A stretch of DNA of 64,000 nucleotides from RGIG9079 sp964567845 (GCA_964567845.1 CAZMOG010000001.1:1-64000), one strand, 5' to 3'. Numbered from the stretch's first letter, positions 42,235 through 52,523 are shown. A program made the numbers and translations. The notes: generated from the sequence alone by a model not told the origin.

Positions 42235-43440
42235 ATGAAATTCAGAATAATCACTTTCGCTATTGCGATTTGTTACACCCTATTGGGCTGTAAGGGAAAT
42301 AACCATGAGCACAATCATGAGCATCACAGCCATGAACATAACCATGTTCACGAACATGAGCACGAACACAACCATAACGCAGAGCACAACCACGAGCATG
42401 AACATGAGCAAAGCGATATCATAAACTTCACGTGCGAACAGGCAGAGTTGATAGGTCTTACAACTGAAACTCTAAAAGCCGAGGATTTTGTGTATGCGCT
42501 GAAAGTTGGAGGAAAAATCATTAGCGCTCCGGGCGATGCAACAGCTATTGTTGCCAAAGCAAGCGGTACTATCAATTTTACCAATACTCACATAGGCGAG
42601 GGAACAAAAGTATCCAAAGGCTCCCCTATTTTGCAAATAATTCCTGCAGGAACCATTGACGGCAACCCTCTTGCCAAAGCTGAAAATGAGTATAAAGCCT
42701 CGCTCGCAGACTATAATCGCGCAAAGGAGCTGGTAAAGGAGCAGATTATCTCACAACGCGACTTCGAGCAGAGCGAGCAACGCTATTTGGATGCCTTGAA
42801 TGCATACAACGACTTGCGTGACCAGCACTCGGACGGAAATGTAAATGTAACCTCGCCCATAAATGGATATATCACAGAAATCACTGTAAACGAGGGCGAT
42901 TATGTTGAAGCCGGTACCATATTGGGTAAAGTTTCGCTTAATAATTCATTGCACATTATTGCCGATGTTACCGAAAAGAACTACTCTATTCTAAAGAGCA
43001 TTAAGAGTGCAAATTTCAAGGTAAGTTACAGCCCGAAACTCTTTAAACTATCTGAATTGCAGGGAGAATACATTTCATACGGTAAGAATATCGAATCGAA
43101 TTACGCATTTATTCACGCTACTTTCGAATTCTATAACACCGAAGAGCTAATCCCCGGAAGCTATGCCGAGATATATCTGCTTGGAGAGGCTCAACCTAAT
43201 ACAATTTCAGTTCCGGTAAGCACACTGCTCGAAGATCAGGGACTATACTTTGCCTATATTTTAGTAGGCCACGACCAATACAAAAAAGTACAGGTCGAGA
43301 CCGGTGGAAACAATGGAGAGAGAGTAGAGATTCTTAAGGGCCTGAATGAGGGAGATATTGTTGTCACAAACGGAGTTTACAACCTGAAGCTTGCAGAAAA
43401 GGCATCATTGATTCCTGAAGGACACAGCCATAACCATTAA
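42235..43440 (+). CDS. CusB/CzcB-like efflux adaptor with His-rich N-terminus
   Basis: A 401-residue periplasmic adaptor, anchored as a lipoprotein (LLGC, Cys19). Residues 24-57 contain 17 His in alternating His-Glu and His-Asn pairs, a strong metal-binding region. The barrel-sandwich and coiled-coil domains of the family follow: SGTINFTNTHIGEGTKVSKGSP, then the helical hairpin EYKASLADYNRAKELVKEQIIS, then VTSPINGYITEITVNEGDYV, the beta-barrel domain and the C-terminal GLNEGDIVVTNGVYNLK. It links the inner-membrane pump to the outer-membrane channel and may capture ions for export. The start and the 11 bp gap to the pump gene suggest one operon. Confidence 0.9.
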   Translation: MKFRIITFAIAICYTLLGCKGNNHEHNHEHHSHEHNHVHEHEHEHNHNAEHNHEHEHEQSDIINFTCEQAELIGLTTETLKAEDFVYALKVGGKIISAPGDATAIVAKASGTINFTNTHIGEGTKVSKGSPILQIIPAGTIDGNPLAKAENEYKASLADYNRAKELVKEQIISQRDFEQSEQRYLDALNAYNDLRDQHSDGNVNVTSPINGYITEITVNEGDYVEAGTILGKVSLNNSLHIIADVTEKNYSILKSIKSANFKVSYSPKLFKLSELQGEYISYGKNIESNYAFIHATFEFYNTEELIPGSYAEIYLLGEAQPNTISVPVSTLLEDQGLYFAYILVGHDQYKKVQVETGGNNGERVEILKGLNEGDIVVTNGVYNLKLAEKASLIPEGHSHNH

Positions 43441-43451
43441 TCTGCCGTGCC

Positions 43452-46400
43452 ATGCTGAATAGAATAATAAAATTCGCTCTGAACAACAGATTGGTTGTTA
43501 TTGCAATATCGGTACTGCTATTGGGAATCGGCACATATACAGCCTTCAACATGGAGGTCGATGTATTTCCGGACCTGAACGCCCCAAGAGTTGCCGTTAT
43601 GACGGAAGCCCGAGGAATGGCACCGGAAGAGGTTGAACGTTTGGTAACATTCCCCATAGAGACCGCAGTTAACGGAGCCACCAATGTTCGTCGCGTTCGC
43701 TCATCATCGACTACCGGATTCTCGATTGTTTGGGTTGAATTTGACTGGGGCACCGATATTTATCGCGCCCGACAGATAGTATCTGAGAAACTTTCATTAG
43801 TAAGCGAAGAGTTGCCCGACTACATTGGTAAACCTGTAATGGGTCCCCAATCATCTATTTTGGGCGAGGTTATGATTATCGGACTTACCTCGGATTCTAC
43901 ATCGCTTATGGATCTGCGAACCTATGCCGATTGGACCATACGTCCACAACTCCTGGCAACAGGTGGCGTGGCACAGGTTGCCGTACTGGGTGGAGATGTT
44001 AAGGAGTACCAAATCCTGCTTCGTCCCGAGCTTATGAAACACCACAACGTTACTCTCGATGCCGTAATGGCAGCAGTTGATGGAATGAACACCAACTCTT
44101 CGGGAGGAACCCTATATGAATATGGCAACGAGTACTTAATACGTGGAGAGGTCTTGACTACAAATATTGAGGAGATGGGCAAGAATCCAATCATTGCCGA
44201 GGGAGGTAACGTGGTACTATTAGAGCAGGTTGCCAACATTACCGTGGGAGGCGAAAGGCCGCAAACCGGCTTGGCATCGAACCGTGGCAAGGCCGCTGTA
44301 CTATTGACCGTAACCAAACAACCAAACACAGGTACAATTGCGCTTACCGACCAGATTTTAGAGCGTTTGGATAAAATTAAAGGAACACTTCCTGCCGACA
44401 TTAAAATCGACACCGACATTTTCCGTCAATCATACTTTATTCAAAACTCAATTGACAATATTCAAAAAGCTCTCATTGAAGGTGGAATATTTGTAGTCAT
44501 TGTTCTGTTCATATTCCTAATGAATGGCAGAACCACAATTATTTCGCTCATTACAATTCCTTTGTCATTACTCATAACTATCCTTGTTATGAAGGCAATG
44601 GGAATGACAATCAACACAATGAGCATTGGAGGAATGGCCATTGCCATTGGCTCGCTTGTCGATGACGCAATTGTCGATGTTGAGAATGTATATAAACGCC
44701 TGCGCGAAAACCGCCTCAAAAGCGCCAATGAGTACAAAAGCGTTCTGACCGTTGTTTACGAAGCATCGAAAGAGGTGCGCTTGCCAATTCTAAACTCAAC
44801 ATTCATCATTGTTGCCAGCTTTGTTCCGCTATTCTTCCTATCAGGAATGGAGGGAAGAATGTTGGAGCCTCTTGGCATAGCATTTATTGTTTCGCTATTT
44901 GCATCAACATGCGTAGCACTGACCCTGACACCTGTTCTATGTAGTTACCTTCTTGGAAAAGATGGTAGCGCAAAAGATAACAAAGAGCCTATCATTGCTG
45001 CAGCAATAAAGAGGGTATATATGAGAGCCCTTGATTATGTACTTAACCACAAAAAGGCAGTTTTATCAATCACTGCAACCCTTTTTGTGGGAGCATTGGT
45101 ACTCTTCTTTACATTCGGACGCAACTTCCTGCCTCCATTTAACGAGGGCTCATTTACCATAAATGTAAGCACATTGCCGGGAATCTCACTTGAAGAGTCG
45201 GACAAAATTGGACGACACGCCGAGGAGCTATTGCTCACAATTCCGGAGATTAAAACCGTTGCAAGAAAGACTGGAAGAGCCGAACTTGACGAACACGCTT
45301 TAGGAGTGAATATGTCTGAAATCGAAGCACCATTCGAGCTTAAAGATAGAAGCAAGGAGGAGGTAATGGCCGAAATCCGCGAAAAGATAAAGCTCCTGCC
45401 GGGTGTAAATCTTGAAATCGGACAGCCAATATCGCACCGTATTGATGCAATGCTATCGGGAACTCAGTCAAGCATAGCCATAAAACTATTCGGAAGCGAT
45501 TTGACAACCATGTTTACCCTTGGTAACGAAATAAAACAGGCAATCGCGGGAGTTGAGGGAATTGGCGACCTGAATGTGGAGCAACAAATTGAGCGCCCGC
45601 AACTTGTAATCAAGCCCAAACGTGAAATGCTTGCCAAATATGGAATTACCCTATCGCAATTTGCCGATTACGTAAAGATTCTTCTTGCAGGCCAGAGTGT
45701 ATCACAAGTTTACGAAGGTAACCGCTCATTCAATCTTACGGTAAAAGTCGATAACCCCGACAGGGCAACTATTGAAGATATAAGAAACATTATTGTCGAT
45801 GGAGCAAACGGAATAAAAGTTCCTTTTGAGCAGATAGCCACAATCTACACCTCCGATGGACCGAACACCATCAATCGCGAAAATGTTGAGCGAAAGATTG
45901 TCATTTCTGCAAATGCCGTCGGACGCGATGTAGGCAGCGTGGTAAAGGACATTCAAGAGATTGTTGAGGAACAAATAACACTTCCCGAAGATTACCGCAT
46001 TGAATATGGTGGACAATTCGAGAGCGAAAGAGCAGCATCGAAAATATTGTTAATCTCATCGATATTCTCGATATTGGTTATCTTCATGCTACTCTTCAAC
46101 CAATTCAGAAACTTCACACAAGCCGGTCTGGTATTGCTTAACTTACCATTGGCCTTGATAGGAGGAGTTTTTGCTATATGGTTTACCGACAAGGTTATTA
46201 GTATTCCGGCAATTATCGGTTTTATATCACTATTTGGTATTGCAACTCGAAACGGAATGTTGCTCATTGAACGCTTCAACGAATTACAAAATGAAGGAGT
46301 ATCGATCCTTAAAGCAGTAAAAATGGGTTGCGCCGACCGATTGGCACCAATCCTTATGACTGCCTTGACATCGGCACTTGGATTGCTCCCTCTTGCCCTT

Positions 46401-46562
46401 GGAGGCGATTTGCCGGGAAATGAAATTCAGAGCCCAATGGCAAAAGTGCTGCTTGGCGGATTGCTGAGTTCAACTCTTCTAAATGGATTTGTTGTTCCTA
46501 TAAGCTACATTATTGTCACAAAACGAACTAAGAAAATTGAAAGATATGAGATTGCGGAATAA
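43452..46562 (+). CDS. Heavy-metal RND efflux pump (CusA/CzcA family)
   Basis: A 1,036-residue RND transporter, the usual length of the HME subfamily. Twelve transmembrane segments flank two large periplasmic domains. The proton-relay motif is DDAIVDVENVYKRL, preceded by IGGMAIAIGSLV. The N-terminus shows MEVDVFPDLNAPRVAVMTEARGMAPEEVERLVTFPIE, typical of CusA and CzcA. Within the family these pumps export monovalent copper or silver, or divalent zinc, cobalt or cadmium; the substrate here cannot be fixed. It overlaps the channel gene by 17 bp. Confidence 0.93.
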   Translation: MLNRIIKFALNNRLVVIAISVLLLGIGTYTAFNMEVDVFPDLNAPRVAVMTEARGMAPEEVERLVTFPIETAVNGATNVRRVRSSSTTGFSIVWVEFDWGTDIYRARQIVSEKLSLVSEELPDYIGKPVMGPQSSILGEVMIIGLTSDSTSLMDLRTYADWTIRPQLLATGGVAQVAVLGGDVKEYQILLRPELMKHHNVTLDAVMAAVDGMNTNSSGGTLYEYGNEYLIRGEVLTTNIEEMGKNPIIAEGGNVVLLEQVANITVGGERPQTGLASNRGKAAVLLTVTKQPNTGTIALTDQILERLDKIKGTLPADIKIDTDIFRQSYFIQNSIDNIQKALIEGGIFVVIVLFIFLMNGRTTIISLITIPLSLLITILVMKAMGMTINTMSIGGMAIAIGSLVDDAIVDVENVYKRLRENRLKSANEYKSVLTVVYEASKEVRLPILNSTFIIVASFVPLFFLSGMEGRMLEPLGIAFIVSLFASTCVALTLTPVLCSYLLGKDGSAKDNKEPIIAAAIKRVYMRALDYVLNHKKAVLSITATLFVGALVLFFTFGRNFLPPFNEGSFTINVSTLPGISLEESDKIGRHAEELLLTIPEIKTVARKTGRAELDEHALGVNMSEIEAPFELKDRSKEEVMAEIREKIKLLPGVNLEIGQPISHRIDAMLSGTQSSIAIKLFGSDLTTMFTLGNEIKQAIAGVEGIGDLNVEQQIERPQLVIKPKREMLAKYGITLSQFADYVKILLAGQSVSQVYEGNRSFNLTVKVDNPDRATIEDIRNIIVDGANGIKVPFEQIATIYTSDGPNTINRENVERKIVISANAVGRDVGSVVKDIQEIVEEQITLPEDYRIEYGGQFESERAASKILLISSIFSILVIFMLLFNQFRNFTQAGLVLLNLPLALIGGVFAIWFTDKVISIPAIIGFISLFGIATRNGMLLIERFNELQNEGVSILKAVKMGCADRLAPILMTALTSALGLLPLALGGDLPGNEIQSPMAKVLLGGLLSSTLLNGFVVPISYIIVTKRTKKIERYEIAE

Positions 46563-47742
46563 AACAGGATTAATAACCATACTGAGCACCATTCTGCTCG
46601 GTATGGGAGAGATATATGCCCAAAGCCATGAATCTATCTTGAAAAGCATAGAACAGAATAATCTGCTTCTAAAGGCATACAGGGCAGAGACCAACGCAGA
46701 GATGCTTGAAAATAGAAGTGGCATTACCCTGCCCAACCCCGAAGTTGAGTTTCACCACCTTTGGCTCCCTGCCAATGGCAACAACACAAGGCAAGACATC
46801 AGCGCCAGCCAATCATTCGATATTGCCACCATATCGGGCATTCGAAGACAACTGGCAGGCAAGAGCAACGAAATTCTGGAAGAGGAGTATCGCGAAGAGC
46901 GAATTGCCACACTGCTATCGGCAAAAACTCTTCTGATAAACCTTACCAAAACAAATGCTCTTATAAAGATTATGGAGCAACGCGAAAACGAGGCTCGGCA
47001 ACTTGCCGAAATGTACAAAAGTGGCGTTGAGAATGGTCACAACACCATTATTGAGCAAAACAAAGCTCAAATCAATGCCATTACCATAAACACCGAACTC
47101 CAAAACTTGAAGCTGGAGCGTCAGCAACTGCTTACCCAATTGCAATTCATGAACGGAGGAATTGCCATCCAATTCAACGAAACCATGTTCGGGGAGCAAT
47201 TGCCACCTATCGATTTTGATGCGTGGTATAATCAAATCGAATCGCAACTTCCCCTTTATGCTTCTGCCATGAAGAGCATGGAATTAAGCAGCAAACAGGT
47301 TGCACTAAGCCGAATGGAGGGATTACCTGAAATATCGGCCGGATACATGAGCGAGGGGCTAAAGAAGAATGACAAGGCTCATGGAATTACCCTTGGAATC
47401 TCAATCCCCCTATGGGCAAACAAAAACAACATCAAGCAGGCTAAGGCAGCAGAACAGGCAAGCCGTCTGCATAAAGAGAGCGTTGAGCAACAGCTCTACT
47501 ACTCTCTCTATTCTCAATATGAGAAGTGCAGAACTCTGAACAAAACTGTTGTACAACTACGTGAAAGCGTTAATAGTGCCAACCACTCCTCACAATTGAG
47601 AAAGGCTTTAACTGCAGGTCAAATCTCGCTTACCGACTACATTGTCGAGAAGGAGATGATCTACGATATGTTCACTCAACTATTCACCCTTGAGTGTGAC
47701 TATCACACCGCCCTTGCCGAGCTTCGCGCCGTTGAACTATAA
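46546..47742 (+). CDS. TolC-like outer membrane efflux channel
   Basis: A 398-residue outer-membrane factor. The signal peptide ends around YAQS (residue 23), and the rest is nearly all helix, with long coiled coils as in TolC/CusC. An earlier open frame continues upstream inside the pump gene; the ATG at 46546 gives a good signal peptide (MRLRNKTGLITILSTILLG) and a 17 bp overlap. The C-terminus AELRAVEL closes the protein. It completes the export channel for the metal pump. A terminator-like hairpin follows. Confidence 0.88.
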   Translation: MRLRNKTGLITILSTILLGMGEIYAQSHESILKSIEQNNLLLKAYRAETNAEMLENRSGITLPNPEVEFHHLWLPANGNNTRQDISASQSFDIATISGIRRQLAGKSNEILEEEYREERIATLLSAKTLLINLTKTNALIKIMEQRENEARQLAEMYKSGVENGHNTIIEQNKAQINAITINTELQNLKLERQQLLTQLQFMNGGIAIQFNETMFGEQLPPIDFDAWYNQIESQLPLYASAMKSMELSSKQVALSRMEGLPEISAGYMSEGLKKNDKAHGITLGISIPLWANKNNIKQAKAAEQASRLHKESVEQQLYYSLYSQYEKCRTLNKTVVQLRESVNSANHSSQLRKALTAGQISLTDYIVEKEMIYDMFTQLFTLECDYHTALAELRAVEL

Positions 47743-47757
47743 ACAGAACAAACAGAG

Positions 47758-47794
47758 GTAGCCGGGACAAAGGAAATAATTTTGTTCCGGTTAC
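47758..47794 (+). terminator. Hairpin terminator after the metal-efflux operon
   Basis: A 14 bp stem (GTAGCCGGGACAAA with TTTGTTCCGGTTAC, two G-T pairs) and a 9-base loop. A T-rich but not contiguous stretch follows. It separates the efflux operon from the AT-rich island. Confidence 0.7.
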
Positions 47795-47881
47795 CACATT
47801 TCAATTATTTTCTCTCTTTTTCTTGTATTTCCGCAAATATTGTATTATATTGCAAAGCGAACCTCTCAAATGCCTTGCGAT

Positions 47882-48718
47882 ATGAAAACAACTCCTTACG
47901 CATATTGCGCCAACAACCCAACCAACCTAATTGACCCTAATGGGGAGAGGATCTTTGCAACCTCTATCGTCAGCAATAATTACAATTCTTTGTTTGCTAC
48001 TTACGAATGGACATACGAGTATGGTGCATGGCAATTTATTGACATATCAACATATGAACCTTACGGCAATAATGGATATACTAGTGTATTTATGAATGAA
48101 CTTAAGTATGCTTTAGACAAAATAATGTCCCGTCCATTTGGATATTCATATATTAATGATATCGTAACATTAGAGGAAATCGTAGTAATTAATCATTCAA
48201 ATTTAAATAATAGTAATTCCTATAAAGAGACTTCCGGAATCTATATGCTTAATAATATTGCCTATTCTAATATAATAGGAGTTATTAATTGGTATAATCC
48301 TAATAGTATTAATGAACAAAATTTTAAGAATTTTGAAATTAGTACAATAGAGGGATATCAAATAAATCCTACTACATCATTAATACATGAATTAGCACAT
48401 TTCTATTATGACGCAATGGGAGGAGATATGAATGACATCTGGTTTACAATTGATGAAGTTGATAAATATACAAATACTGCACCCAAAAATATATACGTTT
48501 CTGAAATATATACTACTCATATAGAAAACATTGTAAGGAATGAACAAGGGTTTCCGTTACGAGATCAATATTTGAACGATTGTCTTAATGTTTTCGGAGA
48601 TATTGATAAGATTATAAATGTAAAAAACAAAACAAATATATTTTTTAGGGATGGGTATGGTCTTGATTTGATACCACAGAATATATTAAACACCAAAAAA
48701 GGATATAAATATGAATAG
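47882..48718 (+). CDS. Orphan Rhs-type tip with metalloprotease toxin domain
   Basis: A 278-residue protein. It starts with MKTTPYAYCANNPTNLIDPNGE, the hallmark end of an Rhs/YD-repeat core (normally DPxG), but the long core that should come before is absent. After this remnant comes a toxin-like domain with HELAH at 169-173 and YTTHIENIVRNEQGFPLR about 60 residues later, a pattern like the Peptidase_M91 (NleD-type) zinc proteases found as Rhs tips. The DNA is very AT-rich, so it was probably acquired. Catalytic activity and target are inferred. It overlaps the next gene by 8 bp. The start could also be at 47870 or at the TTG at 47840. Confidence 0.7.
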   Translation: MKTTPYAYCANNPTNLIDPNGERIFATSIVSNNYNSLFATYEWTYEYGAWQFIDISTYEPYGNNGYTSVFMNELKYALDKIMSRPFGYSYINDIVTLEEIVVINHSNLNNSNSYKETSGIYMLNNIAYSNIIGVINWYNPNSINEQNFKNFEISTIEGYQINPTTSLIHELAHFYYDAMGGDMNDIWFTIDEVDKYTNTAPKNIYVSEIYTTHIENIVRNEQGFPLRDQYLNDCLNVFGDIDKIINVKNKTNIFFRDGYGLDLIPQNILNTKKGYKYE

Positions 48719-49958
48719 AATATATTTAGTAATGATTATGCTTTTGGTTAACATTGATTTTGTGTTAGCTCAGAAACATGCAACTCTATTTAGCTTATGC
48801 ATTGATTGTAATAATTACAAATATTACGCTCTTAATTATAATTTTAGAAAGGGATTTGATGTGAATTTTACAGATACACAACGTAAGGATCCCATTCATA
48901 TCGAAAACGAACAAGCTATATGTAATTTTATTGATTCATTAAAAATAGTCGATTTTTCAAATGATACCATATATATCTTTGAACAGGATAATCAATATTA
49001 CATAGAGACAAAAAATATAAGTGTAGCAAGAGGAATAACAATAGTTGATAATCCATATTCATACAAAGACACTCTTATTATAACTAATAAACATTATAAT
49101 AATTTGCGCGTGTCGTGGATTCCTAAATATGTGTATGATGCATGTACACAAGGAGACACTGAATTATTAGGACAAATCTCAACATTAAATGATATATCCA
49201 CATCAAGAAAAGAAATGCGGTTTAGCCGAATTATAGTGAATAATTATGCTGTAAAACAAATTGAAGGTTATCTTTTTCCCTTTGAGGCTATGATTCAAAG
49301 TAGCTGGGATCAATTACAGGAGATCAAAACAACTGCAATTCAAGAGAATAGATTTTTTAAAAAATCACAATTTCCATGTGAAGTTAAAAATAGAGATATA
49401 CGTTTATGTGTAGATGATTATCAATTTAAAAACCTAATACGAAGGAATAAAGAGATATATTGTTGGTATTCTCTATATGTTTTTCCATTAATTAAATCAT
49501 TGAACATAATTGATGAGTCAGAAGATACAGTAAACTTTAAAATGGTATATTCACCTTATGGAATATTTAAAAATCTTTGCATCGTAAAAACCAATTCCAC
49601 AAATTTATATCTATTTGAAACAAGAGATAAAATTATATGGGATACCATAAATCCATCTTACATGGAATTTTATAACTACAATAGAATCATGGAAAGAAGT
49701 AAATTATATGGAATCTATATTCCTCCTTATCTAATCGGAGAGTCTGATATTATAACCAGTAAATTTGTTTTAAGGGATTGGCCAGAATATAACCACTTTG
49801 ACAATAAATTCTATCTAAAAAATATATCAACAAACACCAGAAGGATGAAGAGATATGAGGAACTTAATATTTATTATCGAGCAGAGATTTTAGATTCAAA
49901 AATTATAAAATATGCCTTTAATTACTCTATTTCACTGCCTAAATACAAACATAAGTAA
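48711..49958 (+). CDS. Exported protein of unknown function, possible partner of the toxin tip
   Basis: A 415-residue protein with a signal peptide (about 1-20, ending VLAQ). The mature part is rich in Tyr, Asn, Ile and Lys with few recognisable features. It is probably periplasmic or on the outer surface. It overlaps the toxin-like gene by 8 bp and shares its AT-rich composition, so the two most likely arrived together. A periplasmic immunity or delivery role would fit, but the protein is larger than most immunity proteins and no family is recognised. Confidence 0.6.
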   Translation: MNRIYLVMIMLLVNIDFVLAQKHATLFSLCIDCNNYKYYALNYNFRKGFDVNFTDTQRKDPIHIENEQAICNFIDSLKIVDFSNDTIYIFEQDNQYYIETKNISVARGITIVDNPYSYKDTLIITNKHYNNLRVSWIPKYVYDACTQGDTELLGQISTLNDISTSRKEMRFSRIIVNNYAVKQIEGYLFPFEAMIQSSWDQLQEIKTTAIQENRFFKKSQFPCEVKNRDIRLCVDDYQFKNLIRRNKEIYCWYSLYVFPLIKSLNIIDESEDTVNFKMVYSPYGIFKNLCIVKTNSTNLYLFETRDKIIWDTINPSYMEFYNYNRIMERSKLYGIYIPPYLIGESDIITSKFVLRDWPEYNHFDNKFYLKNISTNTRRMKRYEELNIYYRAEILDSKIIKYAFNYSISLPKYKHK

Positions 49959-49974
49959 TAAAATTCAACAGGCT

Positions 49975-50011
49975 GGCTATACAGATGGATATAGAGAACC
50001 TCCGTATAGCC
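49975..50011. terminator. Hairpin between converging genes
   Basis: GGCTATAC (49975-49982) pairs with GTATAGCC (50004-50011) with a 21-base loop, between the rightward unknown gene and the leftward MMPL gene. There is only a weak T-run, so it is a candidate bidirectional terminator. Confidence 0.55.
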
Positions 50012-50016
50012 TACCT

Positions 50017-52428
50017 TTACTTATTCATGCTTGGCTCTTCGAGTTTTAGTTTGCTCATATCCATATCATTCTCATCTTCGAGAATCTGCCACAATGGCTC
50101 TGTTCTGAAAATCTTACGAGCCATACTCTTCTGAATTGTTAGAAGAAGTGCAGGCAAAAGAATTAGATTTGCAATCATTGCAGCAAAAAGCGCAGAACAG
50201 GTCAATGCCCCCAATGCAAATGTTCCACCAAAATCAGAAAGGCAGAAAATTCCAAAGCCACACAATAGAATTATTGAATTATAAATAATACTCTGACCTG
50301 TCTCTTTTAATGATCTTATTACTGATGTTGACATATTCCAACCATAACTCTGCAACTCCTGTCTGTATTTTGCCAGGAAATGGATGGTTGAATCGACTGT
50401 GATTCCAAATACAACACTGAACACCAAGACTGTTGAGGCCTTGATAGGAATTCCCGCAAATCCCATAATTGCAGCTATCACAATCAATGGTATAAAGTTT
50501 GGAACCAATGCAATAAAAACCATTCTCTTGTTTCTGAACATTATTGCAATAAACGCTGAAATCAAAACAATAGCGAGCAATACCGAACTGAATAGATTCT
50601 CAATCAAATACTCATTTCCACGGAAGTGTATAATACTTGAACCTGTTACCTTAACATCGTATTTCTCCGGAGGGAATATTTTAGCCGCAGTCTCATAGAC
50701 AAAAGCCTCCTTCTCGGCCATTCGTTTTGTTCCAATATCCTTTACACGGAAACTTAAACGTGCAGTTTGCTGAGTACTGTCGATAAACGATGATGCGTAT
50801 GAATTAAAGCCTCCGCCACCCTGACCAACACTGTTGCCCATATATCTCATAATGAAATTTTTGGTTGTGTTGGTGGGTAACTTATAGTATGATCTTTTTC
50901 CATTATAGAATGCCTGATTTGCAAACTTTGCAGCCGCAATCAAAGAGATTGGCTTTGATATATCGGAATCTGCAGCCAATCGCTCAGAAAGAGTATCCAA
51001 TTTCTTTAAATTGGTTATGTTCAACACCTGCTTCGGTTTGCGAGTATCAACAGTTACCTCTAAAGGCATAAGACCATCGAAATTCTTCTCAAAAAATGCC
51101 AAATCCTGCTTAATTGGATCATCATCCTGAAGATCATCAACCATATAACCGGTTGTCCTCATCAATGTCACTCCTATCCCACAGATAAAGACCAACAACA
51201 CGGTTGCTAAATATACTGTATGTCGGTGACGCAATATTGCACTTGTCAAGCGTTTCAGACTCTTCGCAACAAGCGGATTATCAAGATGTTTTACATGCTT
51301 GGTATCGGGAGTAGGCAAGTAGCTGAATATTGTTGGAATCAAAATTATTGAAACTACAAAAATCATTGAAATACTTAACAGAGCAACCTGGCCAAATTCA
51401 ACAAGCACTCGGCTTGATGTAATCATAAACGTTGCGAATCCTGCTGCTGTTGTAAGATTTGAGAATAGTGTTGCACTTCCCACTTTGCTTACTATTGCCT
51501 TCAAAGCTCGCTCTTTATCGCCATGCTTGATATAAACAGCATGGTATTTATTTATCATATAGACACAGTTCGGAATACTGATAACTATTATCAAAGGCGG
51601 AAGCATTGCTGTAAGCAATGTGATTTTCACTCCTAAGATTCCCATAAATCCAAGTGTCCACAATACGCTCAGCATTACAACACATGAGCAGAAAAATACA
51701 ACCCGGTATGATCGGAAGAATAGATATAGAACTATGTTGGTAATGAGCAATGAAAGAACAATAAACAGATACATCTCTGCCTTAATCATCTCAGCATTAA
51801 CAACCCTTATATAAGGCATACCGGAATAACGCACCTTAACATCATGCTCCTCAGAAAACTTTTCAGCCAAATCCCTCACTTGGTCAACCAATTCCACACG
51901 CTTAGGCGAGGCCATAACCTCGGCACTCACGGTAATCATCATGGCATAGGTTCCTTGCTCCTTGTTGAACAACATTCCATCGTAAATAGGAAGATTCTCA
52001 ACAATGTTCACAAGGGAATCCAGCTCAGCCTTGCTTGATACTTTCTCCGGGAATATAGGATCGACAGTAAATTTATTCGCCTCGGAATCTTTGTTCAAAT
52101 TAAAGGTATGTGTTATTGAAACCAGCGCCGACACTCCATCAATGTCAAGGATCCCTCGTTCCAAGGCCAACCAATCATTAACCTTATCCAACTCGAAGAA
52201 ATTACTATCCTGAATAGCAAGAACTATTGCGTTTCCCTCTTGTCCGAACTTCTCTTTGAAATCCTGAAACATAATGTATGCCGAATCGTCACGAGGCAGA
52301 AGATCCGCACTTTCATACGACATTTCAACCTTAAAAATCTGAGTCGAAACGGCCAAGGTACATAGTAGTGTGCCAATAATAAATTTTAATCTGTTTTGTA
52401 ACAGTATGTCAGCAAGTTTAGCCCACAT
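50017..52428 (-). CDS. MMPL-type RND exporter
   Basis: An 803-residue inner-membrane protein of the MMPL/hydrophobe RND group. Two homologous halves each have one transmembrane segment, a periplasmic loop domain of about 150-190 residues and five further segments. The signature segments are LLPRDDSAYIMFQDFKEKFGQEG, LLTAMLPPLIIVISIPNCVYM and VVFGITVDSTIHFLAKYR. It is about 200 residues shorter than metal RND pumps and lacks an adaptor gene nearby. Relatives export lipids, hopanoids or siderophores; the cargo here is unknown. Confidence 0.85.
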   Translation of the reverse strand: MWAKLADILLQNRLKFIIGTLLCTLAVSTQIFKVEMSYESADLLPRDDSAYIMFQDFKEKFGQEGNAIVLAIQDSNFFELDKVNDWLALERGILDIDGVSALVSITHTFNLNKDSEANKFTVDPIFPEKVSSKAELDSLVNIVENLPIYDGMLFNKEQGTYAMMITVSAEVMASPKRVELVDQVRDLAEKFSEEHDVKVRYSGMPYIRVVNAEMIKAEMYLFIVLSLLITNIVLYLFFRSYRVVFFCSCVVMLSVLWTLGFMGILGVKITLLTAMLPPLIIVISIPNCVYMINKYHAVYIKHGDKERALKAIVSKVGSATLFSNLTTAAGFATFMITSSRVLVEFGQVALLSISMIFVVSIILIPTIFSYLPTPDTKHVKHLDNPLVAKSLKRLTSAILRHRHTVYLATVLLVFICGIGVTLMRTTGYMVDDLQDDDPIKQDLAFFEKNFDGLMPLEVTVDTRKPKQVLNITNLKKLDTLSERLAADSDISKPISLIAAAKFANQAFYNGKRSYYKLPTNTTKNFIMRYMGNSVGQGGGGFNSYASSFIDSTQQTARLSFRVKDIGTKRMAEKEAFVYETAAKIFPPEKYDVKVTGSSIIHFRGNEYLIENLFSSVLLAIVLISAFIAIMFRNKRMVFIALVPNFIPLIVIAAIMGFAGIPIKASTVLVFSVVFGITVDSTIHFLAKYRQELQSYGWNMSTSVIRSLKETGQSIIYNSIILLCGFGIFCLSDFGGTFALGALTCSALFAAMIANLILLPALLLTIQKSMARKIFRTEPLWQILEDENDMDMSKLKLEEPSMNK

Positions 52429-52485
52429 CTTATTTGAATCTTATTTTGTTTTACCAACCGATTGATTTTCTTTTATAAGCGAGGG

Positions 52486-52493
52486 CAAAATTA
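52486..52493 (-). promoter_or_regulatory. MMPL gene promoter
   Basis: TAATTTTG on the minus strand at 52486-52493, 57 bp ahead of the start codon at 52428. It faces away from the tRNA-Arg promoter. Confidence 0.5.
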
Positions 52494-52505
52494 AGAAAAT
52501 TTCAG

Positions 52506-52513
52506 TACTTTTG
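52506..52513 (+). promoter_or_regulatory. tRNA-Arg promoter
   Basis: TACTTTTG at 52506-52513, a perfect -7 box 10 bp ahead of the tRNA 5' end. Confidence 0.65.
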
Positions 52514-52523
52514 CCAGTAAATT

